Of a stretch of DNA of 64,000 nt, positions 16,486-25,854 are shown piece after piece (the stretch's first letter is position 1; every line of letters starts with the position of its first letter). A model generated the notes under the pieces. The model was not told the origin of the DNA. It worked only from the letters and a program-made list of their open reading frames with translations, and ran no database searches. Source of the stretch: Chryseobacterium sp. C-71 (lineage in GTDB: Bacteria; Bacteroidota; Bacteroidia; Flavobacteriales; Weeksellaceae); NCBI RefSeq assembly GCF_020911865.1, contig NZ_CP087131.1, positions 1,922,001 through 1,986,000 of the forward strand, written 5' to 3'. The position numbers and the translations under genes were made by a program.

Positions 16486-17169
16486 ATGTGTACTGTAACG
16501 TATTTTCCGCTTAAAAATAAAATTGTTCTGACTTCCAACCGGGATGAGAAACCGAATCGTTCTGCACAGGAAATTCATCGTGAAAAAGGTATCTTTTATC
16601 CGAAAGATGCTACCAAAAACGGAACGTGGTTTGCAGTTTCAGAAAACGGAAATGCCCTCATTTTATTAAACGGTGCTTTTGAAAATCATCCGGTAAAAAA
16701 GGAATACCGAAAAAGCCGTGGACTGATTGTTTTGGATCTGATAGCGGAAGAAGATATTTTCAAGTCAATAGAATTAATTGATTTGGAAAACATTGAACCT
16801 TTCACACTGGTAATTTTTCATGAAAAACAATTGGCAGAATTTCGCTGGGACGGAACCGAAAAACATTTTAAAAGATTAGACGCTTATCTTCCGTACATCT
16901 GGTCTTCCGCAACTTTGTACGATGCAAAAGCACAGGAAAAAAGAAGGGAAATTTTCAAAGAATTTCTGCAAATCGAGCCGATTTCCGAAGAAGATATTTT
17001 AGATTTCCACCATCAGAAAACCGATGATCTGGAAAACGGAATCACCATCAAAAGGCAAAATACGATACAAACCATCAGTACAACACAGGTTATCATTGCT
17101 GATGAAATTGCCCTGAAACATTACGATCGACTGAATTTATCTTCAAAAACTGAAAAAAATTTTCCTTAA
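16486..17169 (+). CDS. NRDE family protein
   Basis: A 227-aa cytoplasmic protein that starts MCTVTYFP, so Cys2 would be exposed as an N-terminal nucleophile after Met removal. The defining NRDE motif is present (SNRDE, about residues 18-22). The family is the bacterial relative of TANGO2. Its biochemical role is uncertain, with suggested links to lipid or haem handling. It begins immediately after the DinB stop codon and ends 2 nt before the ATP-grasp gene. Confidence 0.88.
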   Translation: MCTVTYFPLKNKIVLTSNRDEKPNRSAQEIHREKGIFYPKDATKNGTWFAVSENGNALILLNGAFENHPVKKEYRKSRGLIVLDLIAEEDIFKSIELIDLENIEPFTLVIFHEKQLAEFRWDGTEKHFKRLDAYLPYIWSSATLYDAKAQEKRREIFKEFLQIEPISEEDILDFHHQKTDDLENGITIKRQNTIQTISTTQVIIADEIALKHYDRLNLSSKTEKNFP

Positions 17170-17171
17170 AA

Positions 17172-18224
17172 ATGAAACTCAAATATCGACTTCATAAAAT
17201 TACAAACTGGGAATATTGGTCAGTTTATTCTATTTATCTTCCGCTATTTCCGGTTTGGCTGTATTGCGCGTATAAAGCAAGGACACTTTTATTTTTTCAC
17301 GGTGCAAATCCTTCCATAAAATACGGAGGAATGGCAATGGAAAGCAAAAAAGAAATCTACGATCTGATTCCCGAAAACTGGATTCCAAAAACTATTTTTG
17401 CTTCCTCAGAAAAGTCATTTCAGGAAATTTCATCTGAATTAAAATCGAAAACCATCCACTTCCCAGTTATCGTAAAACCAAACATTGGGCTGAAAGGATT
17501 AGGAGTTGTTCAACTTGAAGATTTAAATGAATTAGAAGATTATCAAAAGAACAGCGATTGCTATTTTCTGATTCAGGAAAAAATAAATTATCAGAATGAA
17601 GTCGGAATTTTTTACTACAGATTTCCGGACCAAAAATCGGGAAAAATCACAGGAATGGTGAAGAAAGAATTTCTTTCCGTAAAAGGAAACGGCAGAAAAA
17701 CGTTGAGAGAACTTGTGATGGAAAATCCCAGAAGTGCATTCCAGATCAAAGCCATAGAACAGAAAATGGGAAGCGAAATGCAGAAAATAGTTCCTGAAAA
17801 CGAAGAAATTATTCTCATTCCGTTTGGAAGTCATACCAGAGGAGCAAAATTCATTGACATTTCAAGTGAAGTTACAGAAAAGTTAGAACAAAAAATAGAT
17901 GAAATCTGTACCAAAGTGAATGGCTTTTATTTCGGAAGACTTGATGTCATGTTTGAGAATCTGGAACTTTTGCAAGTAGGCAAAAGCTTTACAATCATTG
18001 AAATAAATGGTGCTAAAAGTGAACCAACGCACATGTACGACCCCAAACATTCTCTTTTTTTTGCGTGGAAAGAAATCACAAAACACTGGAAAATAATGGC
18101 AGAAATCAGCAGGAAAAATCACGAAACAGGTTTTCCTTATCTTGACGTAAAAGAGGGATTTTTAGCTTTAAAAAATAATCTTGCCGTAGAAAAAAGACTG
18201 AGGAAGCTTTCTTCGGTTGATTAA
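17172..18224 (+). CDS. ATP-grasp domain-containing ligase-like protein
   Basis: A 350-aa protein. An N-terminal hydrophobic stretch (about residues 20-40) is followed by an ATP-grasp fold: the FPVIVKPNIGLKGLGVV lysine/glycine-rich loop (about 97-113) and the metal-binding IIEINGAKSEPTH segment (about 275-287). This resembles D-alanine--D-alanine ligase-type enzymes, which join a carboxylate to an amine with ATP. Substrates are unknown. It is the last gene of the operon; dsbD has its own promoter 16 nt downstream. Confidence 0.82.
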   Translation: MKLKYRLHKITNWEYWSVYSIYLPLFPVWLYCAYKARTLLFFHGANPSIKYGGMAMESKKEIYDLIPENWIPKTIFASSEKSFQEISSELKSKTIHFPVIVKPNIGLKGLGVVQLEDLNELEDYQKNSDCYFLIQEKINYQNEVGIFYYRFPDQKSGKITGMVKKEFLSVKGNGRKTLRELVMENPRSAFQIKAIEQKMGSEMQKIVPENEEIILIPFGSHTRGAKFIDISSEVTEKLEQKIDEICTKVNGFYFGRLDVMFENLELLQVGKSFTIIEINGAKSEPTHMYDPKHSLFFAWKEITKHWKIMAEISRKNHETGFPYLDVKEGFLALKNNLAVEKRLRKLSSVD

Positions 18225-18239
18225 TCTGCAAAAAACAAT

Positions 18240-18247
18240 TACTTTTG
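18240..18247 (+). promoter_or_regulatory. -7 promoter element for dsbD
   Basis: TACTTTTG (TAnnTTTG), 28 nt before the ATG at 18276. It shows that dsbD can be transcribed apart from the operon before it. Confidence 0.6.
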
Positions 18248-18275
18248 TATCATAGTATTTACATAAAATAAAAAT

Positions 18276-20348
18276 ATGAGATTCTCTTCGATTTATAAAA
18301 TTTCGTTTCTCCTTTTCTTTTTTCTCACTCTCAGTTTTTCTGCACAGATCAAAAATCCTGTAAAGTTCAAATTCACAGTGAATGAATTGGGTAACAACCA
18401 ATACGAAGCCGTTCTTAATGCAACTTTGGAAAGCGGCTGGCATATTAACTCGAAGGATATTCCTGATGACACAGCAATTCCGACAGAATTAAAACTTTCA
18501 GGATCAAACATTACAACAGTTGGAAAGGTAATTGAATCTGGTAAAAAAATTCAGGAATTTTCTGATGCCTTCGGTGGAGAAATTGCCTATTATGCAAACA
18601 ATGTAGCATTCAAACAAAAATTCAAATTAAAGGACGGAACAAAACCAGGTGAAGTCGTTGCTGAAATCACCTACCAGACTTGTGATGACAGAGTCTGTCT
18701 GGCTCCGAACACATTAGAATTTAATCAAAAAATTACTCCAAAAGGAGTTTCAGAAGACGCTGTTGCGCCAACTGAAGAAGTAAAAGATTCTGTAAAAACT
18801 ACTGAAACGGTAGTTGAAAATCCGACAAAAGGAGAAATTACGGTCACAAAAACTTCAAAGCTCGACCCAAAACAGCTGAAAATAGCATCGATAGATTTCA
18901 AAAAACCTTTGACTGATTGCGGAACCAAAACGATTGAGGCATCTGAAAACTATTGGACCTATTTGTTCTTAGGTTTCATTGGCGGATTGATCGCTTTGCT
19001 TACACCATGCGTTTTCCCGATGATTCCATTGACGGTTTCGTTCTTTACAAAAGGAAATAAAAACAAAGCAAAAGGCAAAAGAGATGCATTGATTTATGGA
19101 TTTTTCATCCTGATTATTTTTGTTCTATTAAGTCTTCCTTTCCACTTAATTGACGGAATTGCAGGAAACGTTTTTAATGAAATTTCAACCAGTGTCTGGC
19201 TGAATGTGGTGTTCTTTATCATCTTTATTTTCTTCGCAGGAAGTTTCTTTGGATACTACGATATCACTTTACCAAGCTCAATAGCCAACAAATCTTCAAA
19301 AGCCGAGGAAGCTGGAGGAATCATTGGAATTTTCTTTATGGCGCTGACATTAGTGATTGTCTCATTCTCTTGTACAGGACCTATTTTAGGAAGTTTATTG
19401 GGGAGCGCCGTGACAGGTTCTACCAACGTTCCCATGTTGCTGACGTTTGCTTTGGCCGGTTTCGGATTTGCGTGGGCAATTGTTTTCGGACTTTTAGCAT
19501 TATTCCCGCAGGCTTTACAAAGTCTTCCAAAATCGGGAGGATGGATGAATACAGTGAAAGTGGTTTTAGGTTTCGTGGAATTAGCTCTAGCTTTAAAATT
19601 CTTATCGAAGGCAGATTTAGTTTCAAAAACATTCTTAATTAAAAGAGAACTTTTCATTGCAATCTGGATCGTGATTGCGATAGGTTTAGCATTATATTTA
19701 TTCGGATTAATCAGATTTCCGCATGACGATAAAAAACCGAAAATATCTTGGTCAAGAAAGATTCTTGGAGCTTTAGGAATTGGTTTTGTGATTTATTTAA
19801 TTCAGGGATTAGTGCCTGCAGAAAGACCAAAACTTCAGTTATTAAGCGGAATCTTGCCTCCGTTGAATGTAAGTTATTTCCACAACGAAAAAGACGGAAT
19901 TCTAGGAATGAAGCCCGAACATGATTTCTTTAACGCTATTGAATTAGCAAAAAAAGAAAACAAACCCATTTTGATTGACTTCACAGGCTATGGTTGTGAA
20001 AACTGTAGAAAAATGGAAGAATTCGTCTGGAGCGAACCTGACATCTTACCGATTCTTCAAAACGACATTGTGCTTGCTTCTCTCTATGTAGACGACAAAG
20101 AAGAACTTCCTGAACACCAAAAAACAAAGATTGATCTTGGTGAGGGTCAGGTGAAAAAAGTAAAAACAATTGGTGACAGATGGAGTTTATTTCAACAAGT
20201 AAACTTTAATAATAACTCGCAGCCACATTATGTTTTGATCACGCCTGACGGAAAAGTAATTAACACGCCGGTTTCCGGATATATGCCGAAAGAAGATTTC
20301 AAAAAATTCTTAGAGTGCGGCGTTAATTATTTTAAAAATAATAAGTAA
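18276..20348 (+). CDS. dsbD: thiol:disulfide interchange protein, DsbD family
   Basis: A 690-aa protein that moves electrons from cytoplasmic thioredoxin across the inner membrane to periplasmic thiol proteins. All three DsbD parts are visible: signal peptide and N-terminal domain with the pair Cys136/Cys141 (TCDDRVCLAP); the membrane core of about eight helices with Cys245 (LTPCVFPM) and Cys366 (SFSCTGPI); and a C-terminal thioredoxin domain with Cys574-Glu-Asn-Cys577. A likely partner is the two-domain thioredoxin at 12698. A terminator follows at 20369-20392. Confidence 0.94.
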   Translation: MRFSSIYKISFLLFFFLTLSFSAQIKNPVKFKFTVNELGNNQYEAVLNATLESGWHINSKDIPDDTAIPTELKLSGSNITTVGKVIESGKKIQEFSDAFGGEIAYYANNVAFKQKFKLKDGTKPGEVVAEITYQTCDDRVCLAPNTLEFNQKITPKGVSEDAVAPTEEVKDSVKTTETVVENPTKGEITVTKTSKLDPKQLKIASIDFKKPLTDCGTKTIEASENYWTYLFLGFIGGLIALLTPCVFPMIPLTVSFFTKGNKNKAKGKRDALIYGFFILIIFVLLSLPFHLIDGIAGNVFNEISTSVWLNVVFFIIFIFFAGSFFGYYDITLPSSIANKSSKAEEAGGIIGIFFMALTLVIVSFSCTGPILGSLLGSAVTGSTNVPMLLTFALAGFGFAWAIVFGLLALFPQALQSLPKSGGWMNTVKVVLGFVELALALKFLSKADLVSKTFLIKRELFIAIWIVIAIGLALYLFGLIRFPHDDKKPKISWSRKILGALGIGFVIYLIQGLVPAERPKLQLLSGILPPLNVSYFHNEKDGILGMKPEHDFFNAIELAKKENKPILIDFTGYGCENCRKMEEFVWSEPDILPILQNDIVLASLYVDDKEELPEHQKTKIDLGEGQVKKVKTIGDRWSLFQQVNFNNNSQPHYVLITPDGKVINTPVSGYMPKEDFKKFLECGVNYFKNNK

Positions 20349-20368
20349 AGACTTCAAAAGCTAAACAT

Positions 20369-20392
20369 AACTCATGTCGAAAGGCATGAGTT
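20369..20392 (+). terminator. rho-independent terminator after dsbD
   Basis: AACTCATG / CATGAGTT inverted repeat with an 8-nt loop and a following T-run. Confidence 0.75.
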
Positions 20393-20438
20393 TTTTATTT
20401 AAACAATTATACCTCTTTTTATATTTCTTAAATTTAAT

Positions 20439-20446
20439 TATATTTG
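20439..20446 (+). promoter_or_regulatory. -7 promoter element; decides the start of the T9SS gene
   Basis: TATATTTG (TAnnTTTG). The TTG at its end is in frame with the gene but belongs to the promoter, so the ATG at 20474 (28 nt on) is the start. Confidence 0.65.
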
Positions 20447-20473
20447 ATAATCAATAATATAAATTATAATACT

Positions 20474-22051
20474 ATGAAATATAAATTTATTTTATTACTC
20501 CTCTTTGCCCATTATGGAATCTGCACCTACTCCCAATCTACCATTCCAAATATTGAGTGGCAAAAATCATTTGGAGGGTCAAATATTGACATACCAAAAT
20601 CTATTATAGAAACACCTGACGGAGGGTATATTACTGCGGGATATTCAAAATCTTCCGATGGAAATGCAATCATGAATCAGGGAAATAATGATTTCTGGGT
20701 CGTAAAAATGAACGCTTCAGGAACTCTTCAATGGCAAAAATCTCTTGGCGGATCTGGTGACGACCAGGCAAACTCGATCTGCAACACCGCAGATGGAGGA
20801 TATGTGGTTGCAGGATCATCTACCTCAACTGATGGCGACATTACCCTGAACAAAGGATATGCAGATTATTGGATTGTAAAACTGAATGCACTTGGAAATA
20901 TTGAATGGCAAAAAACCTATGGCGGCACATTTCAGGATGTTGCAACTTCTGTAAAGCAAACTGCTGACGGAGGATATGTGGTAGCAGGACATTCAGGTTC
21001 AAACAACGGCGACATTAGCGGAAACCACGGTTCATACTCAAACGATTATTGGGTGTTAAAATTAGATTCCTCAGGAAACCTTCAATGGCAAAAAGCTCTC
21101 GGGGGTACCAGCGAAGAAAGAGCGTATGAGATTCAGCAAACCAATGATGGTGGGTATATAGTAGCAGGAGAAACCAATTCTGCAAACAACGGAAACATTT
21201 CCAGCACCGCCTTGGGCGTAAGAGATTTCTGGATTGTAAAGTTAGGAAACACAGGTAATATTATCTGGGAAAAACGTTTCGGAGGTTCCGCAGAAGATCT
21301 CGCTTATTCCATAGCCCAAACTTCAGACAATGGTTATATTGTAGCGGGTAGCACCAACTCTACCGACGGAAATATAACGTTCAATAACGGACAAGGAGAT
21401 TTCTGGATTCTTAAGCTTGATGCATCAGGCAATCTGCAGTGGCAAAAAACCCTTGGAACCATGACCTACGATCAGGCTTATTCGGTAAAACAAACACCGG
21501 ATGGAAACTATATCGCTGCAGGGTACGCATCTTCAAACACCGGAATTCTGGAGTCTGAACCCGCTGCTTCTACACAATTTTGGATCACAAAATTAAATAC
21601 TTCCGGCAATTTACTTTGGCAAAAATCATACGGAGGAAATGGCGCTGAAACAGCAAACAGCATTATTTCAACCACAGACGGCGGATTGGCTGCAGCAGGA
21701 TATTCATCATCAAATCCCGACAGTGGAGATGTTACTGGAAACCACGGGCAATCTGATTTTTGGATTTTAAAGCTACAAGGCTCTAAAGAATTGGGAACCG
21801 TCGAGAACAATGATTCTGAAAAAACTGAAATTTATCCCAATCCTGCAAAAGATTTTGTTTATATCAATCATCTTCCAAAAGAAAGTACCGTGACTATTTT
21901 TGATGCTGTTGGAAGAAAGATTTTCGGTAAAAAGTATTCTCAGGCAAATATTTCAATTAATACCTCAACATTTGCAAACGGAATATATATTCTTCAAATT
22001 GACAGCGCAGAAAAAAACGTTCGTTCTGAAAAATTGATTATTAAAAAATAA
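20474..22051 (+). CDS. T9SS-secreted repeat protein with type A sorting domain
   Basis: A 525-aa secreted protein. A signal peptide (about residues 1-21) is followed by about seven repeats of some 60 aa; each contains a DGGYIVAG-type strand, a DYWIVKL strand and a WQKSLGGS-type turn, a pattern of a beta-propeller. The last 75 residues (EIYPNPAKDFVYI onward, ending in SEKLIIKK) form a Por/T9SS type A sorting domain, so the protein is likely exported through the type IX system and released or attached at the cell surface. It is monocistronic, between two terminators. Confidence 0.9.
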   Translation: MKYKFILLLLFAHYGICTYSQSTIPNIEWQKSFGGSNIDIPKSIIETPDGGYITAGYSKSSDGNAIMNQGNNDFWVVKMNASGTLQWQKSLGGSGDDQANSICNTADGGYVVAGSSTSTDGDITLNKGYADYWIVKLNALGNIEWQKTYGGTFQDVATSVKQTADGGYVVAGHSGSNNGDISGNHGSYSNDYWVLKLDSSGNLQWQKALGGTSEERAYEIQQTNDGGYIVAGETNSANNGNISSTALGVRDFWIVKLGNTGNIIWEKRFGGSAEDLAYSIAQTSDNGYIVAGSTNSTDGNITFNNGQGDFWILKLDASGNLQWQKTLGTMTYDQAYSVKQTPDGNYIAAGYASSNTGILESEPAASTQFWITKLNTSGNLLWQKSYGGNGAETANSIISTTDGGLAAAGYSSSNPDSGDVTGNHGQSDFWILKLQGSKELGTVENNDSEKTEIYPNPAKDFVYINHLPKESTVTIFDAVGRKIFGKKYSQANISINTSTFANGIYILQIDSAEKNVRSEKLIIKK

Positions 22052-22073
22052 GCTCAAAATATTAAAACATCAT

Positions 22074-22108
22074 AAAACCTTGCGATAATAAAACTAATGC
22101 AAGGTTTT
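22074..22108 (+). terminator. rho-independent terminator after the T9SS gene
   Basis: AAAACCTTGC / GCAAGGTTTT inverted repeat with a T-run. Confidence 0.75.
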
Positions 22109-22244
22109 TTTTATTTAAAATCTTACTATAACAAAAAATAAACAATCAAATCCACAAAACAGGCATAAACTTTGTATCGATCAATTTATGGTGAATTAGA
22201 AAAACACTGATTCTTATAATTGTTCAACATTAAAAATCTAAGTT

Positions 22245-22763
22245 ATGGCAGAAATTATTCCACAAGAAAAATCCGGAGGCAGACAAAAAAAGAAAAACGT
22301 TAAAATCGATATGACTCCGATGGTCGATTTAAATTTTTTATTACTCATGTTTTTCATGTTTACATCAAGCTTTTCAAAACCCAACGTGATGGATTTGGGA
22401 TTACCTGGAAAAGACCCTGTTCATGAACCAAAAAATGTGATTGGAGATAAAAACCAAATCACTTTCATCATCGGAGAAAACAACCGCGTCTTTTATCATC
22501 AAAGTAATGCAAAAGATCTTACAGAGGCTGGTTTAAAGGAAACAGACTACAATGGTGTGAATGTTTCAAAGATTATTTCTGATGCTTACGAAAAAGCTCC
22601 CAAAAAAGAAATCTTCACTATCATCGTAAAACCTACAGACGAATCGAATTACAAAAACTTTGTAGACATGATGGATAATATTTCAATTTCGAAAAAAGAA
22701 AGATACGGAATAAGCGATATTAAACCCTGGGAAAAGAAAGTTTACGAAAACGTAATCAAATAA
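22245..22763 (+). CDS. exbD: ExbD/TolR family biopolymer transport protein
   Basis: A 172-aa protein with a short cytoplasmic N-terminus, one membrane helix (about residues 28-46) and a periplasmic domain. The helix is preceded by IDMTPMVDLNFLLLMFF, with the conserved Asp near residue 28 that carries the proton. It should pair with an ExbB channel, but no exbB or tonB lies beside it; the only ExbB in view starts at 842 and runs the other way. It may be a specialised ExbD. It is transcribed alone, with a terminator at 22770-22790. Confidence 0.9.
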   Translation: MAEIIPQEKSGGRQKKKNVKIDMTPMVDLNFLLLMFFMFTSSFSKPNVMDLGLPGKDPVHEPKNVIGDKNQITFIIGENNRVFYHQSNAKDLTEAGLKETDYNGVNVSKIISDAYEKAPKKEIFTIIVKPTDESNYKNFVDMMDNISISKKERYGISDIKPWEKKVYENVIK

Positions 22764-22769
22764 TACTCT

Positions 22770-22790
22770 AGAGCATTTTTATAATGCTCT
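22770..22790 (+). terminator. rho-independent terminator after exbD
   Basis: AGAGCATT / AATGCTCT inverted repeat with a 5-nt loop, then a T-run. Confidence 0.75.
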
Positions 22791-22827
22791 TTTTTTATTT
22801 AAATTTGAGAATATAATTTATGTATTG

Positions 22828-23355
22828 ATGAAAAAAACTTTAATCATAGCCATCGCAGGAATTCTCACTTTTTCATGTTCGAAAAAAGAAACTCAAAAAA
22901 CTCCTGAAAAATCTGACAGCACCAAAATCACAGACTCCATCAACGCCGAAAGAACAAAAATCAATGACAGCATCAAAGCTTTAAACAGCAAAAACCGTTT
23001 CAGAGATTTCAGCGGAAGTCACAAATTCGTTTATCAGAATGACAGTTCACCAAAATATTCAGGCTCGGTAAATTTTACAAAAATTGAAGGCGAAAGAGAT
23101 AATTATACTGTATCAGGAAGCATAAAGTCTGGTAATAATTCAGTTAATCTAAAAGGTTTTGTACAGGTTGTTACTGCTAAACACATGAATTTCACCGGAG
23201 AAATCACTCAAAGCATTTCTGATAACGATAACGGAAAGCCATACACCAGAAAAGGCACAAAAACGTTTATGTCTAAAGATGGCGGAAAAACCTACCGACT
23301 TCAGGATATGGTAAATGGTTCGGGTTTTGTAGATTACATTGATATTCATTTTTAA
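22828..23355 (+). CDS. hypothetical lipoprotein
   Basis: A 175-aa lipoprotein; the signal ends at Cys17 (TFSC) and is followed by a lysine- and serine-rich charged linker. The C-terminal 100 residues look like a small beta-rich domain (SGSHKFVYQND, YSGSVNFTKIEG). I do not recognise the family. The ATG at 22828 is preferred over an in-frame TTG three bases earlier. It is followed 9 nt later by the alpha/beta hydrolase gene. Confidence 0.75.
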   Translation: MKKTLIIAIAGILTFSCSKKETQKTPEKSDSTKITDSINAERTKINDSIKALNSKNRFRDFSGSHKFVYQNDSSPKYSGSVNFTKIEGERDNYTVSGSIKSGNNSVNLKGFVQVVTAKHMNFTGEITQSISDNDNGKPYTRKGTKTFMSKDGGKTYRLQDMVNGSGFVDYIDIHF

Positions 23356-23364
23356 ATCTACACT

Positions 23365-24147
23365 ATGCTCAACTTCGAAAAGAAAGGAAACGGAAAGGAA
23401 ACATTGGTTCTGCTACACGGTTTTATGGAAAACCTAAGCATCTGGAGTGACATGGAATCGCATCTTTCTAAAGATTTTACTTTATTAAAAATTGATCTTC
23501 CCGGTCACGGAAAGTCTGATATTTTAGCTGAAGTTCACACCATGGAACTGATAGCTGACGAAGTGAAAAAGCTAGTTGATAATCAAAATTTAGAAAACTT
23601 TCATCTTCTTGGTCATTCGATGGGCGGCTACACCTCATTAGCTTTTGCCGAAAAGTTTCCTGAAAACCTGAAAAGTTTAACCTTATTTTTTTCAACTTAT
23701 TTCGCAGATGACGAAGAAAAAAAAGAGCAGCGTATAAAAAGTTACAGAATCATCAAGGATGCTTTTCAGCATTATGCGAGAGCCGGAATTCCGAATTTAT
23801 TCAATCAAAACGAAAGAGATGTTCTGGAAGGAAAAATAGAAACTGCTTTAGAAGTTGCACTTTCCACCAATAATTTGGGCGCTTTAGCCTGCGTAAAAGG
23901 TATGGTAGCAAGAACCGATAAAAAGCATATTCTTGAAAATCTGGAAGCCAAAATTTTAGTCATTGCCGGAAAACACGACAACGCCGTAAAAACCGACAAA
24001 ACCATCAACAACCTTCCGGATAGAACCAATATAAAATCATATATTGTCGATTGCGGACACAATGGTCATTGGGAAAAACCAATCATCTGTGCAGAAATTA
24101 TCAATACAGAACTACTTCATCATCTTCCGAAAAAATTTCTTCTGTAA
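23365..24147 (+). CDS. alpha/beta fold hydrolase
   Basis: A 260-aa enzyme with the alpha/beta hydrolase signatures: the oxyanion-hole region LLHGFMENLSIWSDM (about 17-31), the nucleophile elbow GHSMGGY (Ser near residue 91), an acid in the VIAGKHDNAV strand (about 202) and the catalytic His in DCGHNGHWEKP (about 237). It resembles BioH- and RutD-like esterases. It has no signal peptide and is likely cytoplasmic. The substrate cannot be told. The next gene starts 10 nt after its stop. Confidence 0.9.
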   Translation: MLNFEKKGNGKETLVLLHGFMENLSIWSDMESHLSKDFTLLKIDLPGHGKSDILAEVHTMELIADEVKKLVDNQNLENFHLLGHSMGGYTSLAFAEKFPENLKSLTLFFSTYFADDEEKKEQRIKSYRIIKDAFQHYARAGIPNLFNQNERDVLEGKIETALEVALSTNNLGALACVKGMVARTDKKHILENLEAKILVIAGKHDNAVKTDKTINNLPDRTNIKSYIVDCGHNGHWEKPIICAEIINTELLHHLPKKFLL

Positions 24148-24157
24148 AAAATCATTT

Positions 24158-24979
24158 ATGAGAATCTGGATATTTTCTGTGCTTTTCGTTTCATTAATCG
24201 GTTGCAAAAAAGAATCATCGGATTCTACTATAAATCAAAAAGATACAACATCAATTGCTGAAAAATCTAAACCTGATTCTTTAGCCATAAAATCAGCTCA
24301 GCCCGAAATTTTCGCTTTTGTCACAGAACTTTGCGACAGTAAAGGGTATTTTGACGCTGCTAAATATTCTCTTGAAGAATTGGAAGGAACTTATAAGCTT
24401 TGGTTTCAAATGGGCGGAGTTCAACTAGATACGCCATCGGTTTTTGATTTTGATGATTTGCAGAAAGTAAGGCAAAACAAAAATCAAATTTTAAATCAAC
24501 TTGATAAAGATTTTGCTGTAAAGAAAAAAATCATTGAGAATCTGAAAGTTGTTAATGTTCCTTATTGGCAAGATATAAAAAAACTACAGGCAAAATCTTT
24601 GTATCAGGAATATGAAAAGAAGAAACTTCAAATTGCAGCTTATTCTGATCCTTCAATTTTAATCAATAATAAATTTACGGGAAACTGTAGAAATTTTGCG
24701 AAAGCTTTAAATTCTAATGATGATGAAATGATTGCTGAATGGCGAAAGCTCCGTGAAGAAATGAGTGAAAAGAATGGCGATCCGCAAAGGATTATCAATC
24801 AATTTGAAAATCATCTTAAATCCTCAAATTGGAAAGATTATGCGATAATAGATTTGATTACATTCGGTTGGGGGAACTGCGCCAACTCAGATATTGAAAA
24901 TCCGCAGCATGATGAAAAGATGAACAAAGAATTTGATAATTTGTTTATAAAAATAGATTCAGAATGTGATGAACCGTAG
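24158..24979 (+). CDS. hypothetical lipoprotein
   Basis: A 273-aa lipoprotein with Cys16 at the lipobox (LIGC). An earlier in-frame start would overlap the hydrolase gene by more than 100 bp and lacks a signal, so ATG 24158 is chosen. The mature protein is rich in Lys, Asp and Glu and probably helical; it has four or more cysteines (near residues 58, 173, 248 and 268). Unknown function. It is cotranscribed with the hydrolase gene. Confidence 0.72.
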   Translation: MRIWIFSVLFVSLIGCKKESSDSTINQKDTTSIAEKSKPDSLAIKSAQPEIFAFVTELCDSKGYFDAAKYSLEELEGTYKLWFQMGGVQLDTPSVFDFDDLQKVRQNKNQILNQLDKDFAVKKKIIENLKVVNVPYWQDIKKLQAKSLYQEYEKKKLQIAAYSDPSILINNKFTGNCRNFAKALNSNDDEMIAEWRKLREEMSEKNGDPQRIINQFENHLKSSNWKDYAIIDLITFGWGNCANSDIENPQHDEKMNKEFDNLFIKIDSECDEP

Positions 24980-25024
24980 TATTTCTATAAAATTCACTTA
25001 ACTTAGTATAGCTTAAAATTTTCA

Positions 25025-25822
25025 ATGGGATTATTCTCTTTCAAAAAAAAGAAACCAATTATAGGTCTTACTTTATCGGGCGGCGGAATGCGTGGAATTG
25101 CCCACATCGCTGTCCTCAAAGCGTTGGAAGAATACGATCTGAAGCCTCAAATCATCTCGGGAACCAGTGCAGGTTCTATCATTGCCGCATTCTACTCTAT
25201 CGGAACTTCACCCGATGAGATGATGGAAATTGTAAGGAAAACAACTTTTTTCTCTCGTTCATATTTAAAACTTTCCAAAAACGGAATTTTCAGTTCAAAA
25301 TTTATTTTGAAATTATTAATGGATTATATTCCTGAAGATGATTTTAAAGTTTTAAAAATTCCCGTTTATGTTGCAGCGACAGAAATGACTCATGGGATTG
25401 TAGATTTTTTCTCGGAAGGCGAATTATTCAGACCGCTTTTGGCATCATCGAGCGTTCCTTTTGTATTGCCTCCCGTAAGAATGGGCGAAAAAATTTATGT
25501 GGATGGTGGAGTTTTAGACAATTTGCCTATAGAACCAATTATTGATAAATGTGATTTTCTAATTGCTTCACACGTCAATTCTATCAGCTATGACAGCCTT
25601 GAAAATATGAGTTTAATGAAAGAATTTGACCGTATTTTACATTTAGCAATCGCAAAATCTGTTTATTCTAAAGCCAAATCCTGTGATATTTTTTTAGATC
25701 CTCCGAAAATGACCAAGTTCAGTTTATTCAAAAAAAACTCTTTAGACGCAATGTTTGAAGAAGTTTATGAATATACGTGTGTAGAGCTTGAGAAAAAAGG
25801 ATATACGAAGTTTAAGTTATAA
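25025..25822 (+). CDS. patatin-like phospholipase family protein
   Basis: A 265-aa enzyme with the complete patatin catalytic dyad: the glycine-rich oxyanion region SGGGMRG (about 18-24), the nucleophile motif GTSAGS (Ser near 45) and the Asp in DGGVLDN (about 160). It should cleave acyl esters of phospholipids or lysophospholipids in the cytoplasm; it resembles RssA-like proteins. No membrane segments are seen. It is the last gene of this rightward group and faces the convergent phosphoesterase gene. Confidence 0.93.
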   Translation: MGLFSFKKKKPIIGLTLSGGGMRGIAHIAVLKALEEYDLKPQIISGTSAGSIIAAFYSIGTSPDEMMEIVRKTTFFSRSYLKLSKNGIFSSKFILKLLMDYIPEDDFKVLKIPVYVAATEMTHGIVDFFSEGELFRPLLASSSVPFVLPPVRMGEKIYVDGGVLDNLPIEPIIDKCDFLIASHVNSISYDSLENMSLMKEFDRILHLAIAKSVYSKAKSCDIFLDPPKMTKFSLFKKNSLDAMFEEVYEYTCVELEKKGYTKFKL

Positions 25823-25854
25823 GTTTTGAGTTATTAATGATGAGTTAATACTAA

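Noticed and set aside
20474..22051. Repeats that might be read as a CRISPR array
   Set aside because: They are in frame, spaced by about 180 bp and encode protein repeats with changing codons; no short palindromic repeats with unique spacers.
24044..24157. Earlier start for the lipoprotein at 24158
   Set aside because: It overlaps the hydrolase gene and removes the signal peptide from the N-terminus.
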